A program made the translations under genes and the position numbers. Below are positions 9,702 to 17,354 of a DNA stretch of 64,000 nt, one piece after another. Position 1 is the stretch's first letter, and the number at the start of each line of letters is the position of its first letter. The notes beneath the pieces were generated by a model. It had not been told where the DNA came from and did no database searches. It was given only the letters and a program-made list of their open reading frames with translations. The stretch spans positions 1-64,000 of the forward strand of contig CABZAE010000002.1 in the NCBI GenBank assembly GCA_902523635.1, read 5' to 3'. This stretch comes from an uncultured Bacteroidota bacterium. GTDB lineage: Bacteria > Bacteroidota > Bacteroidia > Flavobacteriales > Flavobacteriaceae.

Positions 9702-10013
9702 ATGAATATTAAAGGATTGCAAACAAAGGAAATATTCCCTGGCCTAAAAGGGAAGTTTATACACGGTAAAAATATTTCTTGGGTCTTTTGGAATGTTAAT
9801 GATGGGGCAAAAGTTCCGATGCACTCACACGAGCACGAGCAAATCATGTATGTAGTTGAAGGAAAATTTAAATTAAAAGTTGATGGAAATGAAAAAATTT
9901 ATAAAAAAGATGACTTTGTTGTTATTCCCAGCAATGCAAAACATGAAGGTGAGGCATTGTCTGATTGTAAGTTAATGGACGTATTTTCACCTGCAAGAGA
10001 CGATTATAGATAG
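9702..10013 (+). CDS. small cupin-domain protein
   Basis: 103-residue cytoplasmic protein made of a single cupin barrel. The metal-binding motif 1 reads PMHSHEHEQIMYVVEG (two His plus Glu, residues about 40-55), and motif 2 reads DDFVVIPSNAKHEG with the expected His. Such small cupins bind Fe, Mn or Zn and act as dioxygenases, isomerases or sensors. It is followed after 2 bases by an SDR gene starting with TTG, so the two are translationally linked. It is divergent from the exported SnoaL/ABM gene run. Confidence 0.85.
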   Translation: MNIKGLQTKEIFPGLKGKFIHGKNISWVFWNVNDGAKVPMHSHEHEQIMYVVEGKFKLKVDGNEKIYKKDDFVVIPSNAKHEGEALSDCKLMDVFSPARDDYR

Positions 10014-10015
10014 TT

Positions 10016-10801
10016 TTGAAAATTTCATTAAAAAATAAAAGAGCTTTAGTAGGAGCGAGCAGTAAAGGTCTTGGTTATGCTGTAGCAAAACAACTTGCGA
10101 TTTCAGGTGCAAAAGTAACATTGGTTGCCAGAAATGTAGATGCATTAAAAGATAATGTTAATGAACTCAACAAATTGACAAATATTAAACATGAATTTTT
10201 GGAGGTTAATTATAATGAGTTTGAAGATTACAAACAAAAAATCAAGAAATACATAACTTGTAATCCAATTGATATACTTATTAATAATACCCAAGGTCCA
10301 AAAGCTGGCGACGTTGAAAGCGTGAGCTTAGGTGACTATCAAAAATCATTTGACCTATTATTTAAAAGTGTGGTCTTAACAACAAATCTATGTCTTGACC
10401 ATATGAAAAAAAATAAATGGGGTCGAATAATCAATATGTCATCTGTTTCTGTCAAAGAACCATTAAATTATCTAGCGTTATCAAACACAATAAGATCAGC
10501 TTTAACAAGTTGGTCCAAAACATTGGCTAACCAAGTTGGAATTTATAACATTACAGCAAATAACATATTAACTGGTTATTTTGATACTGAAAGAATTAGT
10601 GACTTGAACTCTGAAAAAGCAAAAAAAATGAACATAAAAATAGATGATGTGTATAAGGCCATGGAGGATCTTGTTCCGTTAAAAAGAATCGGTAAGCCTC
10701 AAGAATTTGCTTATTTGGCAACATTCCTTGCATCTGATTTGTCTTCATATATTAGTGGTGCTAACATTCCAATCGATGGGGGTTTACTTAAATCCCTATA
10801 A
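10016..10801 (+). CDS. SDR-family oxidoreductase lacking the usual Tyr-x3-Lys
   Basis: 261-residue short-chain dehydrogenase/reductase. The start is a TTG two bases after the cupin stop; MKISLKNKRALVG is the natural N-terminus. The dinucleotide-binding glycine motif reads VGASSKGLGYAVAKQLA, a NNTQGPKAG stretch replaces the common NNAG, and RIINMSSVS precedes the active-site region. There the canonical Tyr-x3-Lys is not visible: the segment reads PLNYLALSNTIRSALTSW. The C-terminal LASDLSSYISGANIPIDGG is standard. It may belong to a divergent SDR branch with an altered catalytic site, so activity is uncertain. Substrate unknown. Confidence 0.85.
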   Translation: MKISLKNKRALVGASSKGLGYAVAKQLAISGAKVTLVARNVDALKDNVNELNKLTNIKHEFLEVNYNEFEDYKQKIKKYITCNPIDILINNTQGPKAGDVESVSLGDYQKSFDLLFKSVVLTTNLCLDHMKKNKWGRIINMSSVSVKEPLNYLALSNTIRSALTSWSKTLANQVGIYNITANNILTGYFDTERISDLNSEKAKKMNIKIDDVYKAMEDLVPLKRIGKPQEFAYLATFLASDLSSYISGANIPIDGGLLKSL

Positions 10802-10813
10802 ATTCGACATATT

Positions 10814-10854
10814 AAAAAAAGGCACCTTAATGTACATAATACATTTCAGGTGCC
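10814..10854 (-). terminator. terminator for the minus-strand SnoaL-ABM gene
   Basis: GGCACCT (10821-10827) pairs with AGGTGCC (10848-10854), with an inner AATGT/ACATT pairing (10829-10833 with 10841-10845). Seven A at 10814-10820 become a U-tract on the minus strand, so it terminates the gene ending at 10882. A plus-strand transcript from the SDR gene would lack a U-tract after the stem. Confidence 0.7.
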
Positions 10855-10881
10855 AGAATAAAATTTATTAGTTTTATATTT

Positions 10882-11673
10882 TTAAAAGAACTTGTAATTC
10901 GAATTATTAAAATGAGCTTTCATTCCATTTTCGCCACCTGTAACTAGTGGAACAGCTTTTCCAACAAGTCCACTGGGATCTTCATTAAATCTCCAATTGA
11001 GATATGTTTCATATTGCTCATAAGAATCCCAATATTCAAAAATAAAATAGGTTTGGTTCTCTTCATTGTAAAAAGCCTCTAGATGGGTACACCCGTCGGC
11101 ATTTCTAGTAACAACCAGTCCATCATCAGAATCCATTAATTCTTGAAACTTATCAATATTCTTTTTGCTGACTTTAGCAGTAAACACTACAACATTTCGT
11201 TGAGCTGGACCAACTGCATTTATCATACCAGTAGCGTCAAAATATTCTCCAGTTGAAACAATTTTACCATCTTCAAAATCAAAATTATGGTATGATGTTA
11301 AACTAAATGATCTTCCGGTGGATTTACTTGTTCCTGTCCACACACCATAAGCTCTTACGCTACCGTCGGGTTTCATGGTTAATGTGTCTATTCCTGGCAG
11401 CCAAACTGGGTCATTAAATTTTACATCGGTGTAATTGTTGACATAAAATTCTGCAATTTGTTTAGAAGCTTCATAATTAATTTCACCCATTCCATACATG
11501 GGAGAAATATCTATGACATCTTTAGATACAACTTCTTCCCATAGCTCAATATTTCCAGTTTCAAATGTTTCAACCCATTTTTGGGCTAATTTTTTATTAG
11601 CTTCATAATCGGGGTGTGTTGTTGAACAACCTGCTACAATTAGTGATAATGTTATAAATAATAATTTTTTCAT
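10882..11673 (-). CDS. SnoaL-like plus ABM-like fusion lipoprotein (paralog)
   Basis: 263-residue lipoprotein (LSLIVAGC lipobox, Cys16). It is a paralog of the product at 7803-8582 over its whole length. The N-terminal SnoaL-like part begins HPDYEANKKLAQKWVETFE and contains GSVRAYGVWTGTSKSTGRSF; the C-terminal ABM-like part begins VVVFTAKVSKKNIDKFQELM and ends with QTYFIFEYWDSYEQYETYLN then WRFNED and VPLVTGGENG. Keeping both domains in two nearby copies argues that the fusion is a working unit. It is probably cotranscribed with the exported gene at 11679 (5-base gap upstream) and ends at a terminator. Function unknown. Confidence 0.78.
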   Translation of the reverse strand: MKKLLFITLSLIVAGCSTTHPDYEANKKLAQKWVETFETGNIELWEEVVSKDVIDISPMYGMGEINYEASKQIAEFYVNNYTDVKFNDPVWLPGIDTLTMKPDGSVRAYGVWTGTSKSTGRSFSLTSYHNFDFEDGKIVSTGEYFDATGMINAVGPAQRNVVVFTAKVSKKNIDKFQELMDSDDGLVVTRNADGCTHLEAFYNEENQTYFIFEYWDSYEQYETYLNWRFNEDPSGLVGKAVPLVTGGENGMKAHFNNSNYKFF

Positions 11674-11678
11674 AATTT

Positions 11679-12467
11679 TTAATTTTGATATTTACCGTTT
11701 TTAGCATCATAAATTAGTCTTGTTAAAACTCTGTGTCTAATGGTTCTAAGCTCAGATACGTTTCCGTATTTTTTTGAATTATTTTGCCTAATTTTTTGAG
11801 GAATATCTGTCCACCACAGCTGATTCGCATCTTGTGCGTTTGCAAAATTATCTATGGTCATAAAATCCCAAGCACCTTGAGCTCTGGCTACAGAACCATT
11901 TCTTGTTAAAGCATGCCAACCTTTAAGTTTGGGAGCATGTTTTTCCAAAGTTGTTTTCATATTTTTTTCAAATTCAATGTAGTCACTTAATTTCCCATTT
12001 TCAGCTTTTATTAAATTATAGGTTGCGATGTAATTAACTACATCCTCACCTGCGTGACTAAAACCTGTAACATATGTTGTGTATGCAGTATAAAGCTTAT
12101 TAGACAAAACTGCTCCTTTGGATCCTATCCATTCACGACTTTCTTTACTTAAATTGGGATAAGTTTCCTCCCAAACATCAGACCAGGGAATTGATTGATC
12201 TGGAGCAACCCATAAAACCATATGAGTGAAGCCAGAATTATGCATTGAATTTGCAGCAACTTTTCTAAATATCCAATTTTCTAATTTTCCTTTTTTTACT
12301 GCGGTTTCAGCTACTTTTCCGATGTAATCAGTCATGAATGCCTCGTATTCTTCAATGTTTTCTTTTTCAACTTTTATAAAATCAAAATGAATTTTTTGAC
12401 CTTCATCCAACTGAGAATATGAAAAAGTAATTGAAATTATACAAAGTAATGTAAATAATTTTTTCAT
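11679..12467 (-). CDS. exported protein of unknown function, tandem ABM-like halves
   Basis: 262 residues with a signal peptide (hydrophobic residues 4-17, cleavage near SYSQ). The first half starts IHFDFIKVEKENIEEYEAFM (strand then helix) and contains GFTHMVLWVAPD; the second starts YIATYNLIKAENGKLSDYIE and continues into GWHALTRNGS. This double strand-helix arrangement and the T-H strand start match the exported proteins at 4589 and 5306. It is first in a two-gene minus-strand transcript with the SnoaL-ABM lipoprotein. I do not recognise a named family and assign no activity. Confidence 0.75.
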   Translation of the reverse strand: MKKLFTLLCIISITFSYSQLDEGQKIHFDFIKVEKENIEEYEAFMTDYIGKVAETAVKKGKLENWIFRKVAANSMHNSGFTHMVLWVAPDQSIPWSDVWEETYPNLSKESREWIGSKGAVLSNKLYTAYTTYVTGFSHAGEDVVNYIATYNLIKAENGKLSDYIEFEKNMKTTLEKHAPKLKGWHALTRNGSVARAQGAWDFMTIDNFANAQDANQLWWTDIPQKIRQNNSKKYGNVSELRTIRHRVLTRLIYDAKNGKYQN

Positions 12468-12529
12468 GTATAGTATATTATTGGTTAACAGTACAATATA
12501 GTAAAAAATTCCATTCAGAATGTTTTTGG

Positions 12530-13606
12530 TTATTTAGTCTGTATTTCATTTTTTAATTTAACCATTACAGATTGTTGTTCCTTATTTAGTCCATCAGCCG
12601 TAAAGATCGAAATTCCAGAGGCTCCATTTTTTTTTGAAATTTTAATTGCTTTTTCGAAATCATCAGGGTCCCTTAGTGCCCCTGCATAAAGTCCAGAGAT
12701 AATGGGAAAGTTTACATCACTTACTCCTTGTTTTGTGGAAAAACCGATCCAGTTGATATTCTCTCTGTAAAAATTCTGATAAAGCATGGGATATGCTTTA
12801 AATAAATTCCAATCATTCCACGCTTGTCTTACCATTTGTCTAGACATTTCAGGAAATGGAAATACAGCCGCTGTTACATTGACATTTTTTTTCTTAGCAA
12901 TTTCAACAATTTCATTAACTAAGCTTGTAATAGCATTTAATCTGAACTGCCTCCATTCAGTGGAAAGTTCTGGGTTTTTTAAATCAAGTGGATCTTTATT
13001 GAATATTTCTTCAAATTTTTTTCTAGCAATTGGATGATAATCATAGTCATATTCAGCAAGCTCTTTATCTTGAATAATATTGTACTTTGGTTGAAGATCG
13101 GCACCTAAAATTACATCCGGATATCTAACATAATCAAGATGAACAGATTCTATTCCATCTACTTCCATTATTTTTATTGCATTATTAATAACATGTTCTC
13201 TTGCATCTGGGTGAAATGGGCTTAACCATTGATAATAATCTACATATGCTCTGTAATCAAGAGAATTATCTCCTTTTCTATTTACTGCATACCACTCGGG
13301 ATTTTTATTTGCAATTGTGTCTCCTGGTCGGTTTAAAGTCCACATCCATCCGTGAACTTTTATATTTTTTTTTCTTGCCAAAGGAATGATTTTTCCAAGA
13401 ACTTTTGGATTGGTACCAACCAAAATTTCACTTATTCCAAGTGAATCATAAAAGCTTAATTTTTTTTCCCAAACTTCAGCATCAAAAACATTGCCTCCAC
13501 CTGTCCATGTACTGAAGGTAAAGTTTGAAATTTTATCGGTTTTACATGAAAATGATATTCCAATAAATACTAAAAGGAGATTTTTTTTAATTTTTTTAAA
13601 ATTCAT
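12530..13606 (-). CDS. GHL10-type putative glycoside hydrolase lipoprotein
   Basis: 358 residues from the ATG at 13606, which gives MNFKKIKKNLLLVFIGISFSC, a good lipoprotein signal. An in-frame start six codons earlier is possible. The fold matches glycosyl-hydrolase-like family 10 (GHL10/DUF187) barrels: an early TWTGGGNVFDAEVWEKK, KKNIKVHGWMWTLNRPGD, the second-strand Asp region GIESVHLDYVRYPD, VTAAVFPFPE and a late GASGISIFTADGL. D and E residues in these strands are the probable acids. It overlaps the CBM9-like gene by 11 bases, so the two are translationally coupled and probably act on the same glycan. Confidence 0.78.
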   Translation of the reverse strand: MNFKKIKKNLLLVFIGISFSCKTDKISNFTFSTWTGGGNVFDAEVWEKKLSFYDSLGISEILVGTNPKVLGKIIPLARKKNIKVHGWMWTLNRPGDTIANKNPEWYAVNRKGDNSLDYRAYVDYYQWLSPFHPDAREHVINNAIKIMEVDGIESVHLDYVRYPDVILGADLQPKYNIIQDKELAEYDYDYHPIARKKFEEIFNKDPLDLKNPELSTEWRQFRLNAITSLVNEIVEIAKKKNVNVTAAVFPFPEMSRQMVRQAWNDWNLFKAYPMLYQNFYRENINWIGFSTKQGVSDVNFPIISGLYAGALRDPDDFEKAIKISKKNGASGISIFTADGLNKEQQSVMVKLKNEIQTK

Positions 13607-14681
13607 TTTTTTGTAAAATTCCATTTTGTTTTATTAAATACGATCTTTTAAAATTTTCCTTCTGTCTAACTTCAATTTCAAAATCCTTTTTTGTTTTTTT
13701 GAAACTTGAAATTAGCTCTTTTTCATTAAAATTAATTGATTCAAATTTGATTTCTGATCCTGGACTTAATTCTCTCAAATAATTTAAATTTCCAAACATA
13801 ACTTCTCTAAATAAGGCATAAGCAGTTTGCTTAATATCAACATCAAATAGTTTTTTATCAATATCATCTAAAGTATGGTTATTTTCTGTAAAGATCACAA
13901 ATCCCCAATTTTCTGGAATATGCATATTTACTTTTCCTTGATTTGACCAAACCCAGTTGTTTTCAGGATATAATTTTCCATCATTATTTTTTCTTTGATA
14001 TTTACCATCCTCTACTTGAAATTCCCATTGTACTCTGGAAAAATTAACTCTCCAAATATCTCCATGGCTTGGTGTATTTTGATCTTCTTTTTTTAAAAAT
14101 GAAATTTCTTTTAAAGGAATTGCAATTTCAACATTCCAGTCTCGATCGATATCATTGAAATTGTTGATCGATCCATTAATATGAACTGAAGATTTTAATC
14201 CTTCAATATCCCATTTTGAATTTGCTTTTCCACCAAGTCTGTATGGTTTGTCAAGAAATAAATCCCATTCGGTTCCCAATGCATTAATTTCAATTTCTCC
14301 GTAGTTATATGTGTCACCATCAGGGTCAATAAAGACTTCAAAATCATTATTGTGGTAAATGACCATATCTCTTTCTTTAATGTCTCCCCACACATGCTTT
14401 TCTTCCAAAGTAGCATGTATGTACAAAAATTGATCATCCCACAGCATCTTGAAATTTGTTTTTTGATATGGCTTTTTTACTCCTTCAATATCAATAAAGT
14501 CTTCAGAAAGTTCTGCAAGCTTCCAATCACTTTCATCATCTTTTCCATCAATCTCGATACTGTTATTTGTTTTTTTTACATAATATTTTTTTGGTATAAT
14601 TATTTGATTTTTAATGTTTGGAATTAATTGAATTTCATTCTCGCATCCAAAAAAAATAAAAAGTAAAATAAATTTTTTCAT
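13596..14681 (-). CDS. CBM9-like carbohydrate-binding lipoprotein
   Basis: 361-residue lipoprotein with a very short signal (MKKFILLFIFFGC). Residues about 35-260 match the CBM9-like domain found in Bacteroidota: NSIEIDGKDDESDWKLAE, then FKMLWDDQFLYIHATLEEKH, HNNDFEVFIDPDGDTYNYGE and WRVNFSRVQWEF. Such domains bind sugars or act as cytochrome-like sensor modules; a C-terminal segment of about 90 residues is unassigned. It is upstream of and overlaps the GHL10-type hydrolase gene, suggesting a surface binding and cleavage pair. No binding residue was tested. Confidence 0.78.
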   Translation of the reverse strand: MKKFILLFIFFGCENEIQLIPNIKNQIIIPKKYYVKKTNNSIEIDGKDDESDWKLAELSEDFIDIEGVKKPYQKTNFKMLWDDQFLYIHATLEEKHVWGDIKERDMVIYHNNDFEVFIDPDGDTYNYGEIEINALGTEWDLFLDKPYRLGGKANSKWDIEGLKSSVHINGSINNFNDIDRDWNVEIAIPLKEISFLKKEDQNTPSHGDIWRVNFSRVQWEFQVEDGKYQRKNNDGKLYPENNWVWSNQGKVNMHIPENWGFVIFTENNHTLDDIDKKLFDVDIKQTAYALFREVMFGNLNYLRELSPGSEIKFESINFNEKELISSFKKTKKDFEIEVRQKENFKRSYLIKQNGILQKNEF

Positions 14682-14763
14682 ATTTAATAAAGATAAAAAT
14701 GTATATAATAAAGATGAAATGTGTAACCATTTAAAATGTATTTACATTTATTATTTTTAAAAT

Positions 14764-15582
14764 ATGTTTAATTTATTAGTAGTAATTTTTTTTTCCTTTC
14801 AAGATATTAGTGAAATAAAGGTAATTTCATATAATATTAGGTATGATAATCCTAAAGACGGTATTAATATTTGGGATAATAGGAAATCCACGATAATTAA
14901 TTTTTTAAATAAAGAGAAACCTCAAATAATAGGATTTCAAGAAGTTACTCATTCTCAGTTAATATTTTTAAGTGACGAACTGAGTTCGTATGGTTTTATT
15001 GGAGTGGGTAGAGATGATGGGAAAACAAAGGGAGAGTACAGTCCAATCTTTTATAACAAAAATAATTTTAGTTTAATCTCACAAAATACATTTTGGCTTT
15101 CTTCTACACCCGGTAAAATTTCTGTGGGCTGGGATGCTTCAATGGAAAGAATTTGTACCTACGGTTTGGTAGAAGATAAAAGATCAAAAAAAAGAGTTTG
15201 GATTTTTAACACTCATCTTGATCACATAGGTAATGAGGCAAGAGCTAAGTCTGTTGAATTGATTTTGGATACCATAGAAAAGTTGAACGAAGAACATTAT
15301 CCAATTATTCTCACCGGAGATTTTAATTTGGAAGATCACACCAAACCGATAAAAAAATTACAAAAACAATTTAATGATGCCCTTGAAGGGTTAAATAAGT
15401 CAAAAAAAAGTTATGCAACTTTTAATGGATTTAAAAAAAATATAATACCTAAAAAAAGAATTGATTATATTTTCACTAATAAATTAATAATAAAAAAAGC
15501 AAGACATGAACTAATAACTACACCTAGCATGGGTTGGGCATCAGATCATCACCCTGTATTGGCTGTTCTAAAATATTTGTAA
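14764..15582 (+). CDS. endonuclease/exonuclease/phosphatase family protein
   Basis: 272 residues with a short hydrophobic N-terminus (LLVVIFFSFQ) that may serve as a signal peptide. EEP-fold signatures are all present: ISYNIRYDNPKDGIN (metal Asn), GFQEV (metal Glu, about residue 59), WIFNTHLDHIGNEAR, ILTGDFNLE (catalytic Asp-x-Asn), RIDYIF and the terminal SDHHPVLAVL (catalytic His). Family members cleave phosphodiester or phosphoester bonds in nucleic acids, sphingomyelin or inositol phosphates. An exported phosphate-scavenging role is plausible. The next gene begins 2 bases after the stop. Confidence 0.9.
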   Translation: MFNLLVVIFFSFQDISEIKVISYNIRYDNPKDGINIWDNRKSTIINFLNKEKPQIIGFQEVTHSQLIFLSDELSSYGFIGVGRDDGKTKGEYSPIFYNKNNFSLISQNTFWLSSTPGKISVGWDASMERICTYGLVEDKRSKKRVWIFNTHLDHIGNEARAKSVELILDTIEKLNEEHYPIILTGDFNLEDHTKPIKKLQKQFNDALEGLNKSKKSYATFNGFKKNIIPKKRIDYIFTNKLIIKKARHELITTPSMGWASDHHPVLAVLKYL

Positions 15583-15584
15583 AA

Positions 15585-16592
15585 ATGAGAAAAATATTCA
15601 TCTTAATAATCCTAATCATTTCAAGCTGTACTTCCCAAAAACAAACTAAAGGCAAATCAACCTTTGGAATAGTGATTCACGGAGGGGCAGGAACGATACT
15701 TAAAAAAAATATGACGGATGAAATGGAAAAAATGTACTTAAGACAGTTAGAAGAAGCTGTACAAATAGGTTTTCAAATAATTAAAAATGATGGGAATGGG
15801 AGAGAAGCAGTTGAAAAAACGATTAATTATCTTGAAAATTCTCCACTATTTAATGCTGGTAAAGGTTCCGTGTTAACAAGTGAAGGAACAGTAGAGCTTG
15901 ATGCATCATTTATGGAGGGTAAATCCCTTAACGCTGGTGCAGTAGCAGGAGTTAAAAACATTAAAAATCCTATTTCTGCTGCCATCAAAGTAATGACTAG
16001 TTCACCTCATGTGATGTTGTCTGGAAATGGAGCTGATACTTTTGCTAAAGATCAGGGATTGGAAATGGTTGATCAGAGCTACTTTATAACAGAAAGACGT
16101 TCAAAATCATTGGAAAGAGCCAAAAAAATTGATGAGGACAATAATACATCTTTTTATTCAAAGAATGAATTGGTAAATTATCGAATTGGAACCGTTGGCT
16201 GTGTGGTTTTGGATAAAAATGGGAATTTGTTTTCCGGTACATCTACTGGTGGAATGACTAATAAAAAATGGGGTAGAATAGGGGATGTGCCAATAATTGG
16301 AGCAGGAACTTATGCAAATAACCTAACATGTGCCGTATCAGCTACTGGCTGGGGTGAATTTTTTATAAGAAACGTTGTGGGTCATGATATATCTGCGTTG
16401 ATGGAATACAAGGGTATGAGTGTCCAAGATGCATCAAGACAGGTTTTGGATAAGGTTGCTAAACTTGGTGGAGATGGTGGCGTAATAGCAATCGATAAAA
16501 ATGGAAACATTGCTATGGAAATGAATACATCTGGAATGTATAGAGCTCACATAGATGCAAATGGAAAATTAACAGCAAAAATATATAAGTAG
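15585..16592 (+). CDS. isoaspartyl peptidase/L-asparaginase (type 2, Ntn hydrolase)
   Basis: 335 residues from the ATG at 15585, chosen because it starts a lipoprotein signal (IILIISSC, Cys14); a frame open further upstream would overlap the EEP gene. The family N-terminus GIVIHGGAGT and LFNAGKGSVLTSEGTVELDA are present. Autocleavage is expected between Gly202 and Thr203 in RIGTVGCVVLD, with T203 becoming the nucleophile. STGGMTNKKWGRIGDVPIIG and NLTCAVSATGWGE follow as expected. It removes isoaspartyl residues or hydrolyses asparagine, here in the periplasm or at the surface. Likely cotranscribed with the EEP gene. Confidence 0.93.
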   Translation: MRKIFILIILIISSCTSQKQTKGKSTFGIVIHGGAGTILKKNMTDEMEKMYLRQLEEAVQIGFQIIKNDGNGREAVEKTINYLENSPLFNAGKGSVLTSEGTVELDASFMEGKSLNAGAVAGVKNIKNPISAAIKVMTSSPHVMLSGNGADTFAKDQGLEMVDQSYFITERRSKSLERAKKIDEDNNTSFYSKNELVNYRIGTVGCVVLDKNGNLFSGTSTGGMTNKKWGRIGDVPIIGAGTYANNLTCAVSATGWGEFFIRNVVGHDISALMEYKGMSVQDASRQVLDKVAKLGGDGGVIAIDKNGNIAMEMNTSGMYRAHIDANGKLTAKIYK

Positions 16593-16638
16593 TCCGTAAT
16601 CTTTTTTTATATATATTTAATTAGTAATTAATTGTTAA

Positions 16639-17352
16639 ATGATTAAAAATAATTTAAAATATTTAATTGAGGGTTTTGTAATAATCTTCAGTATTTTCAT
16701 ATCATTTTACATAGAAGATGTCCGTAAAGGCAATGAAGATTTTGAAACAAAAAATGAACTGGTCGGAGACTTAATCCTAAGTTTGGAAGACGATTTGGTT
16801 CAGATAGATAACCTCATAGATATTTTAAAAAAGTCAGAAAATAATATTCTTGAATTGTTGAATGACATTGATTCTAATCACGAAATACTTTCTAACACTG
16901 AGGCAATTAAGAAACTTTTAGATATTGAGGTAGGTATTTCTTTTTTTCCTAAAGATGGAATATTTGAACAATTAATTTCGACAGGTACATTTGAGCTTAT
17001 AAAAAATAATGAGCTAAAGAGGGCTCTTCTGGAAATGTTCAATCATCAGAAAGAAAGAAACTATGCAACCTCCAATGAAATTGACATGTGGAACGCAGAT
17101 TACAGAGGAGAAATTTTAAAGAAGTTTAGAGTAAGGTTTAGTTATAATTCATTTGATGGAGAATTCTACGGATCAAGGACGCTAAATACATTTTCTTTTG
17201 AAAGACCATATTATTTATCTGATGATTTTTATGGTTTGCTTTCCCAAGCCCAATATTACGCTAATATGTACATGCGCCAACTTAATGACATAAAAAAGTC
17301 ATACGAAAACGCATATTCTTTGTCTGTTGAGGAGGTGAAAAAAAGTCAATAA
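16639..17352 (+). CDS. DUF6090-like single-pass membrane protein
   Basis: 237 residues. One N-terminal transmembrane segment, YLIEGFVIIFSIFISFYIED (residues about 8-27), is followed by a mostly helical soluble part with charged, coiled-coil-prone stretches. This resembles a family common in Bacteroidota (DUF6090), where the segment ends in a similar acidic/Asn motif; the match is by pattern. No function is known. It stands alone between the asparaginase gene and the convergent SMP-30 gene, whose stop is 2 bases away. Confidence 0.7.
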   Translation: MIKNNLKYLIEGFVIIFSIFISFYIEDVRKGNEDFETKNELVGDLILSLEDDLVQIDNLIDILKKSENNILELLNDIDSNHEILSNTEAIKKLLDIEVGISFFPKDGIFEQLISTGTFELIKNNELKRALLEMFNHQKERNYATSNEIDMWNADYRGEILKKFRVRFSYNSFDGEFYGSRTLNTFSFERPYYLSDDFYGLLSQAQYYANMYMRQLNDIKKSYENAYSLSVEEVKKSQ

Positions 17353-17354
17353 TG

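Noticed and set aside
9624-9722. N-terminal extension of the SnoaL-like gene at 9120
   Set aside because: The extension would precede an intact lipoprotein signal and overlap the divergent cupin start, so the ATG at 9623 is preferred.
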